From assembly GCF_050571805.1 (NCBI RefSeq), contig NZ_CP192219.1: a stretch of DNA of 64,000 nucleotides. One strand, 5' to 3'. Under the pieces are notes generated by a model. That model ran no database searches, had not been told where the DNA came from, and worked only from the letters and a program-made list of their open reading frames with translations. The stretch is from Halodesulfovibrio aestuarii. Lineage in GTDB: Bacteria > Desulfobacterota > Desulfovibrionia > Desulfovibrionales > Desulfovibrionaceae. A program made the position numbers and the translations under genes. Of this stretch, positions 14,540-22,956 are shown in pieces. Every line of letters starts with the position of its first letter. Positions within the stretch are counted from its first letter, which is position 1.

Positions 14540-16096
14540 ATGGCGTTTCTAACAGGCAGACAGCATATGGGGCTTGCTGCAGTTATTATGGCTGTCAGCA
14601 TCTTCCTGTCGCGATTTATGGGGTTGATCCGGGATAAAGTGATTTCTTTTTATTACGGTGCATCCATAGAGTCTGATATTTATTTTGCCTCGTTTGTTAT
14701 TCCGGATTTCTTGAACTACCTGCTGGCTGGCGGGTATTTTTCCATTACACTTATTCCGTTGCTTGCAGAATATTTCAGCAAAAGTGACGATGAAGGCTGG
14801 ACATTCCTTTCTTCCGTGTTGTTCTGGGTTTGTGCAGTCATTACTGCCGGTACCTGTGTGGCGTGGATTGGCGCTCCGTATCTAGCTAAAATTGCGGCAC
14901 CGGGGTTTGATGCTCCTTCGCTTGCGCGGCTTACGTACTTTTTACGCATTATTTTACCGGCACAAATATTTTTTCTTCTGGGATCATGTTTTTCCGGTGT
15001 GCTGTATATGCGCAAGCAGTTTCTGGTGCCGGCTCTTGTTCCTCTTGTCTACAACGCAAGCATCATCATTGGTGGTCTTTTCATGATCGACAAGGGCATG
15101 GAAGGGTTCTGTTGGGGCGTGCTCTTCGGCGCAGCAACAGGTAGTTTTATGCTGCCATATTTAGCAGTCCGCAGCGGCGGTTTGAAATGGCGTTTTGCGT
15201 TGCGGCATCCGGGATTGAAAAAATTCGTGCTGCTGGCGTTGCCGCTTATGATTGGACAATCTATTGTTGTGCTTGATGAGCAGTTTGTCCGTATCTTCGG
15301 TTCCCTTACTGGTGACGGCTCTGTGAGTTTGTTGAATTATTCCCGTCGCATTATGCTTGTACCTGTTGGTGTTGTTGCGCAAGCCGCAGGTGTGGCGTCC
15401 TATCCGTTTCTTGCAGCACTTGTTGCAAAGGGGGATACGCATGAATTTAATGCTACGCTTAGTAAGGCGTTGCGGAATACCATGCTTTTTATTGTGCCCC
15501 TTTCGTTCTGGATGATCAGTGCTTCCGAGCCTACGCTCCGGCTTATTTTTCAGCAGGGAAGCTTTGGCGCAAAGGAAACACTCGGCGCAACTCCGCTTTT
15601 ACAGATCATGCTTGCCTCTGTGGCTTTCTGGGGAGTACAGCAGATGATAGGGCGCGCTTTCTATGCGCATAAAGATACAATTACCCCCGCTGTGGTGGGG
15701 ACTATAATGTCTCTCTTTGCTGTGCCTGTTTACTGGTTTCTCGGAAAAACTATAGGAGTAATGGGTGTGGCTCTGGCAGGAACCATGTCTGTAGTTCTTT
15801 ACACAATGGCTCTTTCCGTGGTCTGGACGCGTAAGTTTGGCAGTGATGCATTCAAGGGCGTAATCCGCATGTTTCTGCTGTCAGCGGTGCTGTGTGCTCC
15901 AGCAATGATGATGTCAACATACGCAGTGCACCATATTCCTCTTTTATTGGAAGGACGTCCGCTAACAGGAGCGTTTGTATCGCTGGCCGTGAGCGGAATT
16001 CTTTTCTGTCTGTTGTATGCATGCACATCATGGTTGTTTGCGCCTAAGGCTATTGAACCGATTGTCGCTTTTGTACGCAGACGTTTTTTGCGCTGA
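14540..16096 (+). CDS. murJ: Lipid II flippase MurJ
   Basis: 518-residue polytopic inner-membrane protein of the MVF/MOP superfamily with about 14 hydrophobic segments. The N-terminus has the family signature SRFMGLIRDKVISFYYGAS followed by the DIYFASFVIPDFLNYLLAGG region, in which charged residues line the central cavity. GALSAAF-like features are replaced by the local GGYFSITLIPLL. MurJ moves lipid-linked peptidoglycan precursor to the periplasmic face. AAGGAG lies 12 bases upstream of the ATG. It is a single-gene unit ended by a bidirectional terminator. Confidence 0.95.
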   Translation: MAFLTGRQHMGLAAVIMAVSIFLSRFMGLIRDKVISFYYGASIESDIYFASFVIPDFLNYLLAGGYFSITLIPLLAEYFSKSDDEGWTFLSSVLFWVCAVITAGTCVAWIGAPYLAKIAAPGFDAPSLARLTYFLRIILPAQIFFLLGSCFSGVLYMRKQFLVPALVPLVYNASIIIGGLFMIDKGMEGFCWGVLFGAATGSFMLPYLAVRSGGLKWRFALRHPGLKKFVLLALPLMIGQSIVVLDEQFVRIFGSLTGDGSVSLLNYSRRIMLVPVGVVAQAAGVASYPFLAALVAKGDTHEFNATLSKALRNTMLFIVPLSFWMISASEPTLRLIFQQGSFGAKETLGATPLLQIMLASVAFWGVQQMIGRAFYAHKDTITPAVVGTIMSLFAVPVYWFLGKTIGVMGVALAGTMSVVLYTMALSVVWTRKFGSDAFKGVIRMFLLSAVLCAPAMMMSTYAVHHIPLLLEGRPLTGAFVSLAVSGILFCLLYACTSWLFAPKAIEPIVAFVRRRFLR

Positions 16097-16133
16097 GCGT
16101 AATGTTCAAATAACTGTCGCTTAACGTTTGTAT

Positions 16134-16166
16134 AAAAAAGGGCAAGTACTGTGTACTTGCCCTTTT
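16134..16166. terminator. Bidirectional terminator after murJ
   Basis: Perfect 10-bp stem GGGCAAGTAC / GTACTTGCCC with a three-base loop, A-run before and TTTT after. It serves murJ and the convergent DUF3467-like gene. Confidence 0.9.
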
Positions 16167-16168
16167 CG

Positions 16169-16552
16169 TTATTGCTCAAGGCCGCCTTCGGGATCACCGA
16201 AGAATGTATCGGTGATGTCTGTCTCTTCGGTTTCTATCGTGGCTAACTTTTCATCAAGCCATTGGCGGAGTGCCTGCGCGGTGTGGTAGTTCATTACGAT
16301 GCGTGAATGAACGTCTCGTATGAGAGTCTTTTCATCTGTCTGAGTAATGAGTTCCGGTCCTAACGTACCGTCTGGATTAATGGCGCGTTCCGAGAAAGAA
16401 GGGAGCTTGTCGGATTCTGTATAGAAGTTCATTTCTATTTCACCCTGCGAGTTCACGCCGCCCCACACTCCGTGTGTGTACTGCTGCTTAATACCTTCGC
16501 GGATGTCATATTCGAAACGAATTTTGGATGGAAGTTTGAAACTGCGGGGCAT
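16169..16552 (-). CDS. Hypothetical protein, possibly DUF3467-like
   Basis: 127 residues. QYTHGVWGGVNSQGEIEMNF followed later by DVHSRIVMNYHTAQALRQWL resembles the layout of DUF3467 proteins (a YANxxxV...F strand pair, then a RVxMSPxxAKAL helix). This is recognition from memory and uncertain. The tail is acidic (ETEETDITDTFFGDPEGG). No membrane segment is present. I chose the ATG at 16552 because AGGAG lies six bases upstream; an in-frame GTG five codons earlier has no signal. It is convergent with murJ and has no functional clue from context. Confidence 0.7.
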   Translation of the reverse strand: MPRSFKLPSKIRFEYDIREGIKQQYTHGVWGGVNSQGEIEMNFYTESDKLPSFSERAINPDGTLGPELITQTDEKTLIRDVHSRIVMNYHTAQALRQWLDEKLATIETEETDITDTFFGDPEGGLEQ

Positions 16553-16749
16553 AGTCTTCTCCTGCACATGGGTGTTTTATATTACAGCTAAATCCGGTAA
16601 CTGTAAGTGTAATCGCATAGTAAGATGGAACATAACATACACAGGTGCAGTATAGTTAGCAAAGGCTTCTCCTGTCTGTTGGGCTTGACTGATTTGCTGT
16701 TATACAGCACAGTCTCTGCTCACGAAATCAACCATCCCGGGAGAGGATT

Positions 16750-17313
16750 ATGGCTGAATATACAAGCGAAAATCTCGACGCTAAACCGTATTTTGATATT
16801 GAATTGTTGCTGCAGCTGAGTCAGGAGACTCGAATTGACGGCGAGTTGATGGATAAGATGGCTGCTTTATGGGAAAAGTGGCTTGGCCATCTCACCGTAA
16901 AGAAAATCAAAGTAGGAAAAATCCAGTACCTCGCCGTTTGGCTGGATGAAGAAGCAGAAAAAGACACTGATGGTGCATGGGATGCTTCCCCGTCTGATGC
17001 TTACATGATTACCAATCTCGCTCAGGCGTTTATCATGAGCAGCGTCTACTCTATTCTTCCTGATGTTGAAACCGCAGGCTGTGCTCCGGCACCAAAACCT
17101 ACTGATGGGCTTGTTGCTGCTATGGAAGACCTCGGCTGTCCATACAATTCCAACGCTTCCGCACTGTCCCGTCGTTATGCTGTGCTTACATTTTATCCGT
17201 TTAAGGGTGCATGTGACATCTGTTACCTGCAACCTGACTGCCCTAAGGGGAACGGACAAGATCAGGGCAGTGGCAGCTTTACCATCCCTGGTTTCGAATC
17301 CGACCCTCAGTAA
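16750..17313 (+). CDS. Hypothetical protein with C-terminal cysteine cluster
   Basis: 187 residues, unrecognised. It has an acidic helical N-terminus, a mixed alpha/beta middle and seven cysteines' worth of interest at the C-terminal end, where CDICYLQPDC gives a CxxC plus a further Cys; two more Cys lie upstream (AGCAPAP and DLGCPYN). The spacing could hold a metal or an iron-sulfur cluster, which would suit a strict anaerobe, but no known motif fits exactly. GAGAGG precedes the ATG. Its terminator lies inside the 3' end of the convergent next gene. Confidence 0.72.
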   Translation: MAEYTSENLDAKPYFDIELLLQLSQETRIDGELMDKMAALWEKWLGHLTVKKIKVGKIQYLAVWLDEEAEKDTDGAWDASPSDAYMITNLAQAFIMSSVYSILPDVETAGCAPAPKPTDGLVAAMEDLGCPYNSNASALSRRYAVLTFYPFKGACDICYLQPDCPKGNGQDQGSGSFTIPGFESDPQ

Positions 17314-17325
17314 CAGTTCTAAATT

Positions 17326-17919
17326 TTACGAACTTGAATTAACCTGCAGCTGCACTTGCAACTGCGGGTTTTTTTGTACCCATTCAAGCAGTTGCGCTGT
17401 GGATATCGATGCATCATCTAGAGATGCTGCAGTAATTGATTCAGGGACTTCTTCAATAGCGTTTTCCAGTTTTTCTGCGGAGATTGTGATACCTTTTTCC
17501 AGTATCTGTAATCCCTTTTCTTCCATTATAGCGTTGAACAACAGTAAGGTGACAGTTCCTTCTGTTATGTTTTGAACCGGTTCTGTGTTCTGGTATGTAA
17601 TGCTTCTGCGCATTCCGGAAATAGGGCTGTTGCGGCACATTGTGATGCCTGCAACGCCCGGTGCCACAGCACCAAGCGCAATACGCGCATGGGCAGGAAT
17701 GGTTGCCGTGTTTACGTCATCAACAGGCTTTCCATTAATGAAAATTGTTTTGACGTGTGAATCTATGTATCCTTCATCGAAACCGAGTCGCTGTATCAAA
17801 AAGTTCATCATGGTATCGCCGATGTCCGCGGGGATATCTGAAGGCGATTGTGTAAGATATCGCCACGTGGCACGAGCACGGTCTGTCTTGTCAATTGTAA
17901 GGGTAACTTTCGTCATCAT
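17326..17919 (-). CDS. Hypothetical protein
   Basis: 197 residues without recognisable domain. The N-terminal half is beta-rich (MTKVTLTIDKTDRARATWRY, later KTIFINGKPVDDV), reminiscent of a ubiquitin-like or S4-like fold, but I cannot assign it. The C-terminus is helical and ends in a glutamine/valine repeat, LQVQLQVNSSS, which is encoded by the terminator hairpin of the convergent gene. Two adjacent ATG codons follow AAAGGTG; the second is equally possible. It may be co-transcribed from upstream of the AI-2E-type permease gene, although 26 bases separate them and the order is permease first. Confidence 0.65.
   Translation of the reverse strand: MMTKVTLTIDKTDRARATWRYLTQSPSDIPADIGDTMMNFLIQRLGFDEGYIDSHVKTIFINGKPVDDVNTATIPAHARIALGAVAPGVAGITMCRNSPISGMRRSITYQNTEPVQNITEGTVTLLLFNAIMEEKGLQILEKGITISAEKLENAIEEVPESITAASLDDASISTAQLLEWVQKNPQLQVQLQVNSSS
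17342..17375 (+). terminator. Terminator embedded in the convergent gene's 3' end
   Basis: ACCTGCAG pairs with CTGCGGGT (one T-G wobble) and is followed by seven T on the plus strand. It ends the cysteine-cluster gene and lies wholly within the coding sequence of the minus-strand neighbour. Confidence 0.7.
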
Positions 17920-17945
17920 TGCACCTTTGAAGTAAACAGGTTCAT

Positions 17946-19088
17946 TTAATGGCGGGAATTTTCAGATAAAATATGATGATATTCTTCACCGTAAATTTTA
18001 AGCATCACCATGACAAAACTCAGGATAAGAGGACCATATAGAATGCCGAGCATGCCAAATGTTTTCAATCCGCCGAGGATCGAAAGGAAAATGAAAAATA
18101 CGGATACACCGGAGCTGTCACGCATAAAGTATGGGCGTAAGAAGCTATCAATTGCGGCAACAGGGATTGCTCCCCAAAGCACCATAAACAAGGCTGGTTG
18201 CCAACCGGACGTGATAAGCAGATAGACACTTGCCGGAATCCAGACAATTCCCGTACCGGCGATAGGAATAAGTGAGCAGAAGCTCATGACTGTTCCCCAG
18301 AACAGCGGCGTGATACCGACAAAGGCAAGTCCTATTCCGCCGACAATCCCTTGAATAATTGCTACGAGCAGACCTCCTACGAGCACAGAGCGGGATGTGG
18401 ATCGCAATGTGTGCAGCAACGCGTCTTCCTGAGATTCACGCATTGGCCAAAGATATTTGAGGCCTGCAATCATTTTGCTTCCGTCTTTAAGTAAGAAAAA
18501 GACGATCAGCAGCATAAGAAGGAACTTAGCTACGAAGTTAAGGGTATCTCCCAGAGCCGAAGTGCCGAAAGATACTAGTTGCTGTCCGACTGTTTTAGAA
18601 ATGGTTGCAAGATATGACTTTATGGCTGCTTCGTTTATGTCAAAAAAAGGTACTTGTTCATGGAACCATTGCAAAATTGGGTTGTGCTGAATGTCAAAAA
18701 GGAATGACTCAGACTGCGATTGTTGAAGCCAGGTTGTCACCGCATGTACGCTGTCTACAGCTTGCGGGATAAGGCTTGCGATAAAGAATGTTAGCGGTAT
18801 GGCTATGCATAAAACAAGCAGCAGCATCGTAATGGAAGAAGCCCAGATTGCACGGTCATTAACCAAATTCAGGATACGCTTGTATACAGGGTAACAGCAG
18901 GCTGCAACCACAATAGAGATAATGATTGTATGTAAAAATGGCGCAGCGATGAGGTACACAAGATATAAGGAGAATATGAGAAGGATAAGTGTGAAGTATC
19001 GGAACAAATTGTTACGTGGGAATTTTAGTATAGGTCCTGTGTGTTCAGAGGAGGATTCTTGGGTATTTTTTTTTATTTCTTCAGTCAT
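17946..19088 (-). CDS. AI-2E/PerM-family permease
   Basis: 380-residue membrane protein of the AI-2E transporter (PerM/YdiK/TqsA) superfamily. About eight hydrophobic segments occur in the family pattern: two pairs near the N-terminus, a soluble loop (residues about 110-180), then a C-terminal bundle with FLLKDG, GGLLVAIIQGIVGGIGLAFVG (split by family gaps), IPIAGTGIVWIPA and the GILYGPLILSFVMVMLKIY terminal helix. Members export autoinducer-2, sodium or other small solutes; the substrate is not predictable. No strong ribosome-binding site precedes the ATG. Confidence 0.88.
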   Translation of the reverse strand: MTEEIKKNTQESSSEHTGPILKFPRNNLFRYFTLILLIFSLYLVYLIAAPFLHTIIISIVVAACCYPVYKRILNLVNDRAIWASSITMLLLVLCIAIPLTFFIASLIPQAVDSVHAVTTWLQQSQSESFLFDIQHNPILQWFHEQVPFFDINEAAIKSYLATISKTVGQQLVSFGTSALGDTLNFVAKFLLMLLIVFFLLKDGSKMIAGLKYLWPMRESQEDALLHTLRSTSRSVLVGGLLVAIIQGIVGGIGLAFVGITPLFWGTVMSFCSLIPIAGTGIVWIPASVYLLITSGWQPALFMVLWGAIPVAAIDSFLRPYFMRDSSGVSVFFIFLSILGGLKTFGMLGILYGPLILSFVMVMLKIYGEEYHHILSENSRH

Positions 19089-19241
19089 AAGCGGAGTATT
19101 TATCCATATATAGGTTCAATACGCAATGGCAGGATGCCTGCGTGCTTTAATACAAATTGTACCTCATTGTAGCCGTAATAGATTTTAACCGCCAATAAAA
19201 AAGTGGTTTATTCTTTGATACCTCTTTGTAAAAAAGACAGA

Positions 19242-20156
19242 TTATGTATCAGCTACTGCAGGAAGTAACATGAGGTTTCGGCGATAGTCACAGAAGTCTC
19301 CCCATGCCCTGTCTTCCAACTCTTCAATGGCACCAACATTTTTTTGGAAGAGAGCAATTGCCAGCCGGTCAATAATTCGAATTTGTTTCCGTGCATCGTC
19401 AATATTGATGGCAGGAGGAAGGTCTCCGGAAAGCATGAGCGTTTCCATGTTGAATCGCTGAAGTTTTTTTGCGAACTCGTTTGCGTCAAAAATGGCTTTA
19501 TATAGACGGCGTCTGCGCTTTTCCAGATATTCTATGGGCGCTGTCTTCGTGTGGCGGTGCTTTGCGGGAATAGACGTCAGAACCTCGACCCACGTGGAAA
19601 GCATTGAGCGAAATAGCGGATCATGCGGTAGGGTCGTCATAAAAAAATGTAAGAGAGCTGTGTGTAAAAAAGGTGAGTCCGGGATATTGGCTGTACGCAG
19701 ATAGCTACGGGTTTCCATAGACAGAGAATCCGTCAGTGCAGGTGATGAAGCCGTCAGGATTGAAACTGTTTTATCCTTAAGGTGCAATCTGGCAATGAAG
19801 TCAGTCCACATCCATTCCGGTACCGGTAATGAACATACATATTCTGCTTCATGTAGAATTATGCGCGGTGATTCTGTAACAAGACGGGACTTGAGGCTTG
19901 CTACATCCTTACAGGAAAGCGGCGTCCCCAATGTGGGCTCCAGTGTGTGAAGCAAGGTTTCGTCTGGAAAAATGATATATTCAAAAAAAGGCTCAATATC
20001 TGGATTGTCACTATCGATAATGAGCTGTTCAAGTTCGGATAGAGTGCAGACGCCAAGGACTGTTTCAGCATATTCCTTGACGTCTGCTGTGAAGTTTTGT
20101 CCCACATTTAACCAAGTGTTAAGTATGGAGTAGATCGTTTCGATAGTGGTGAGCAT
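19242..20156 (-). CDS. Hypothetical protein next to mazG
   Basis: 304 residues, mostly helical and soluble, with no motif I recognise. A basic patch YLEKRRRRLYKAI near residue 215 and several Trp residues are the only striking features. The ATG at 20156 is the first in the frame; a TTG three codons earlier is possible, and neither has a clear Shine-Dalgarno. It begins 27 bases downstream of the mazG stop, so it is probably co-transcribed with mazG. No function can be proposed. Confidence 0.68.
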   Translation of the reverse strand: MLTTIETIYSILNTWLNVGQNFTADVKEYAETVLGVCTLSELEQLIIDSDNPDIEPFFEYIIFPDETLLHTLEPTLGTPLSCKDVASLKSRLVTESPRIILHEAEYVCSLPVPEWMWTDFIARLHLKDKTVSILTASSPALTDSLSMETRSYLRTANIPDSPFLHTALLHFFMTTLPHDPLFRSMLSTWVEVLTSIPAKHRHTKTAPIEYLEKRRRRLYKAIFDANEFAKKLQRFNMETLMLSGDLPPAINIDDARKQIRIIDRLAIALFQKNVGAIEELEDRAWGDFCDYRRNLMLLPAVADT

Positions 20157-20182
20157 AAAGTGCAATCAGCGCGGCAGGAGCA

Positions 20183-20980
20183 TTAGCTGTTTTGTTTTTT
20201 TACATCATCCCAGAGCGCATCTTTTTCTTCAAAAGAAAGGTCTGGGAAAATCAGGCCGCGTTCCCGAGCGAGTGCTTCCATTTTTTCGAATCGGTCAAGA
20301 AATTTTAAATTGGTCTTATCAAGCGCAGTATTCGCTTTAATGCCTTTACGTCTGCCAAGTTCTACCAGAGTAAAAAGCACATCTCCGAATTCAGATTCAA
20401 TAGCTTCAGCATCGCCAGATTCAATAGCCGCAGCAAATTCTTTCCATTCTGCTTCGTATTGTTTTTCTACGTCGGCATCCTTATTCCAGGTGAATCCAAC
20501 ACGGGCTGCTTTGGAGTTGAGACGGTACGCTTTAAGCAAGGATGGAAGTCCCTTAGGGAGACTGTCGAAGGTGCCTTTAGGCGCATCTTCATCATTTCCT
20601 TTCTTTTCTGTGCGTTTAATTTTTTCCCAGTTAGCCCAGATCTCTTCAACGTTCTGTACGCCCATTTCGCCAAATACGTGCGGATGACGACGGATCATTT
20701 TCGCAGCGTTTTCCTGCATGGAATCTGCAAGGCTAAAACCTTCTTTTTCGTACATGCTGCTGATGAAGAGAATAAGGAACATAACATCGCCCATTTCTTC
20801 GCGCACATCTACATTTTTACCGCTGCGAATGGCATCTACGAGTTCGTAGGTTTCTTCCAGCAGGTAATCACACAAGGTTTGTGGAGTCTGTTCCTTATCC
20901 CAAGGACACCCGTTTTCACCGAGGAGCTCGTCAATTACGTTCCGCAGGGCAAGCAGGGATTCAGTAGTACTTTTATTCAT
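20183..20980 (-). CDS. mazG: Nucleoside triphosphate pyrophosphohydrolase MazG
   Basis: 265 residues, a two-domain MazG. The N-terminal domain has NGCPWDKEQT and the metal-binding EETYELVDAI, followed by REEMGDVMF (EExxE and ExxD). The second domain repeats the metal motif with ESEFGDVLFTLVELGRRKGI near residues 190-210. The enzyme converts NTPs to NMP and pyrophosphate, cleaning nucleotide pools and modulating stress signalling. It is followed closely by a hypothetical gene and preceded by the cvpA-like gene and its terminator. Confidence 0.95.
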   Translation of the reverse strand: MNKSTTESLLALRNVIDELLGENGCPWDKEQTPQTLCDYLLEETYELVDAIRSGKNVDVREEMGDVMFLILFISSMYEKEGFSLADSMQENAAKMIRRHPHVFGEMGVQNVEEIWANWEKIKRTEKKGNDEDAPKGTFDSLPKGLPSLLKAYRLNSKAARVGFTWNKDADVEKQYEAEWKEFAAAIESGDAEAIESEFGDVLFTLVELGRRKGIKANTALDKTNLKFLDRFEKMEALARERGLIFPDLSFEEKDALWDDVKKQNS

Positions 20981-21027
20981 TGTTTTGCTCTTCGTTTTCT
21001 CTGGTATGGTTATTACATTGGATACAC

Positions 21028-21055
21028 ATAAAAAAGCCCTTGGCTATGCAAGGGC
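21028..21055 (-). terminator. Terminator after the cvpA-like gene
   Basis: GCCCTTG / CAAGGGC stem with a six-base loop, followed on the minus strand by a TTTTTT run. Confidence 0.85.
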
Positions 21056-21075
21056 AGTTAATCGTAAAGTTGTAG

Positions 21076-21540
21076 TTATAACGTAGCGGGAATAAACTGC
21101 CGTAGCATATCTGTGATGATGCGCAGATGGGGTACAAAAAGAGAAGTCTGCACGACTTCAATTTTAGGAAAGAAGTTTAGCAAAAATGCAAGAATGATAC
21201 AGCAGAGCAGCAACCCCTTAGCGCAACCGAGCATGCCTCCTAAGATGTAATCAAGCCATGCAGCACCGGCAGCGCCTATGATTTTACGGAGTAGCGCAGA
21301 AATGATGGCTACAAGGAGTAGTACTCCGAAGAAAATAAAAGCGTAAGACGCAACTGCGGCCCATTTAGGGTTGATAACAGATTTAAGATGGATTGTGAGC
21401 TGTTCATAATAATTATTGGCTAAAATGAAACCGCCAACTACGCCAGCAATGGATGTTACTTCCAGGATGAGACCTCTAAAAAAGCCCCGGATACAGAAAA
21501 ATCCAGTAATGACAATAAATATTAAATCAAGATAGTTCAT
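21076..21540 (-). CDS. cvpA: CvpA-family membrane protein
   Basis: 154 residues with four hydrophobic segments. The N-terminus NYLDLIFIVITGFFCIRGFFRG and the GxxxGxxLA-like segment GVVGGFILANNYYEQL are family hallmarks, as is the glycine-rich DYILGGMLGCAKGLLLC near residue 100. CvpA proteins are linked to colicin V production and to envelope or stress functions, without a known biochemical activity. It is a single-gene unit. Confidence 0.9.
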   Translation of the reverse strand: MNYLDLIFIVITGFFCIRGFFRGLILEVTSIAGVVGGFILANNYYEQLTIHLKSVINPKWAAVASYAFIFFGVLLLVAIISALLRKIIGAAGAAWLDYILGGMLGCAKGLLLCCIILAFLLNFFPKIEVVQTSLFVPHLRIITDMLRQFIPATL

Positions 21541-21723
21541 GCATGACCTACAAAAAGGGTAATCGGTTTTGAGTCTTTGCGAGTAGTAGCATAAAAAAGT
21601 ACGGTGGAAAAGGTAGCGTTTTACACAATTACATTTGCGTTTGTGGGTAACTATGAGTAGTTTTTGTCAAAATAAATTATACGACTTTGTTGTTTGCGTG
21701 CTATTTGGGGGAAATAAAATACC

Positions 21724-22956
21724 ATGACGATTTCTAGCCTTAATATTGGGCAGACTCTCTCTGGTGATGTGCAACTTGCTAACGGGAGAAGGCTGTTTTC
21801 ATCTGGACATATTATTACAGAACAAACGTTGCGTGTGCTCAAAATTTGGGGTGTACGGGATGTGCCATTATGTGATTTTTCAAATGAGGAACTAAAAGGG
21901 CAGCGAGATAATGAATTTGCCAATATACATATTGATAGCTGCACATCTGCAATGCAAATCCTATTTCGTGATGCCGACACCACCTTATTCCCAATTTCTT
22001 GTTTGTTAAAAGAATGCATCATCCTTGCAAATAGAGATAAACACCAGTGCGACGGTTTTTTCCCCTATTTGCGTTCTTCTTTTACCGCAAATTTGCAGTC
22101 CTCCAGCAGTGATGATTATATATCGCATGTATGTATAGATAGTATCTTTGCAGAGTATGACAGTATTCCAGAAGATTTTTTCGTATTCACGAAGATGTTG
22201 AATGATGTTTATCTTACTTCTGAAGCGGTTGTCTCTGCAATAGATAAGAATAAGAGAATTAAAAATAAGATACTTAAGATATGCGATTCTTTAATTCATG
22301 TTCAAGGTTGTGATGTGGCATCGGTATATGGCTGCACTTCTTTTTTGGGAAACAGAACTGTATTATATTTAGCACTTGTGCTAGTGTATATACACCATGT
22401 CAAAGAGTATTATAACTCTGATGTGTTGATGCATCATGGTCGATGTGCAATTACAACAGGGATTGCAGCACGCTGTATTGCTGCTGCTGTAGGCGTATAC
22501 GGAAGAGAGTGTTTTTTTTCCAACGGAATATTACGTGATATTGGCTACATGTTTTATAGTCGTCATTTTGCATCGGCATATGAAAAAGTACGACAAAAGG
22601 TTTTATGTAGCGACGCGGATATTTGTGCTGTTGAAGAACAGTATATGGGGATGAACCATGCAGAAGTTGGTGGACGTATTTTAAAAAAACTTGGTTTTCC
22701 TGCCTCTATCGAAAAAAGTGTGCAGCAGCACCATACACCATTCAATGAAATTAATACAAAAGAATACGCCGTAATGCATGTTGCAGAGATTGTCGCAAGG
22801 GCACTTACATTTGATCCTGCTTATGATGTCCCTCATTCCGCAGTTGATTGTAATGCTTTTAAAATGTTGAATATTACAGAAGTTACTCTTTCTGAACTTG
22901 TGAAGAACATCTATCTTAAGTCGAAAGAAATTGTACGGTTGGCATATGAAGAATAG
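21724..22956 (+). CDS. HDOD-domain protein with degenerate HD pair
   Basis: 410 residues. The N-terminal 50 residues (SLNIGQTLSGDVQLANGRRL) resemble the segment found before HD-GYP domains. Residues about 150-400 follow the HDOD/HD-GYP layout: MHHGRCAITTGIAARCIA, then GILRDIGYMFY where the usual HD pair is R-D, MNHAEVGGRILKKLGFP, and VQQHH. The missing His suggests loss of phosphodiesterase activity and a signalling or scaffold role. The region is visibly AT-richer than its neighbours. It overlaps the next gene, a GAF/PAS protein, so the two probably act together. Confidence 0.8.
   Translation: MTISSLNIGQTLSGDVQLANGRRLFSSGHIITEQTLRVLKIWGVRDVPLCDFSNEELKGQRDNEFANIHIDSCTSAMQILFRDADTTLFPISCLLKECIILANRDKHQCDGFFPYLRSSFTANLQSSSSDDYISHVCIDSIFAEYDSIPEDFFVFTKMLNDVYLTSEAVVSAIDKNKRIKNKILKICDSLIHVQGCDVASVYGCTSFLGNRTVLYLALVLVYIHHVKEYYNSDVLMHHGRCAITTGIAARCIAAAVGVYGRECFFSNGILRDIGYMFYSRHFASAYEKVRQKVLCSDADICAVEEQYMGMNHAEVGGRILKKLGFPASIEKSVQQHHTPFNEINTKEYAVMHVAEIVARALTFDPAYDVPHSAVDCNAFKMLNITEVTLSELVKNIYLKSKEIVRLAYEE

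Noticed and set aside
17281..17313. tRNA-like TTCGAATCC near the end of the cysteine-cluster gene
   Set aside because: No cloverleaf forms around it and it lies within the reading frame.
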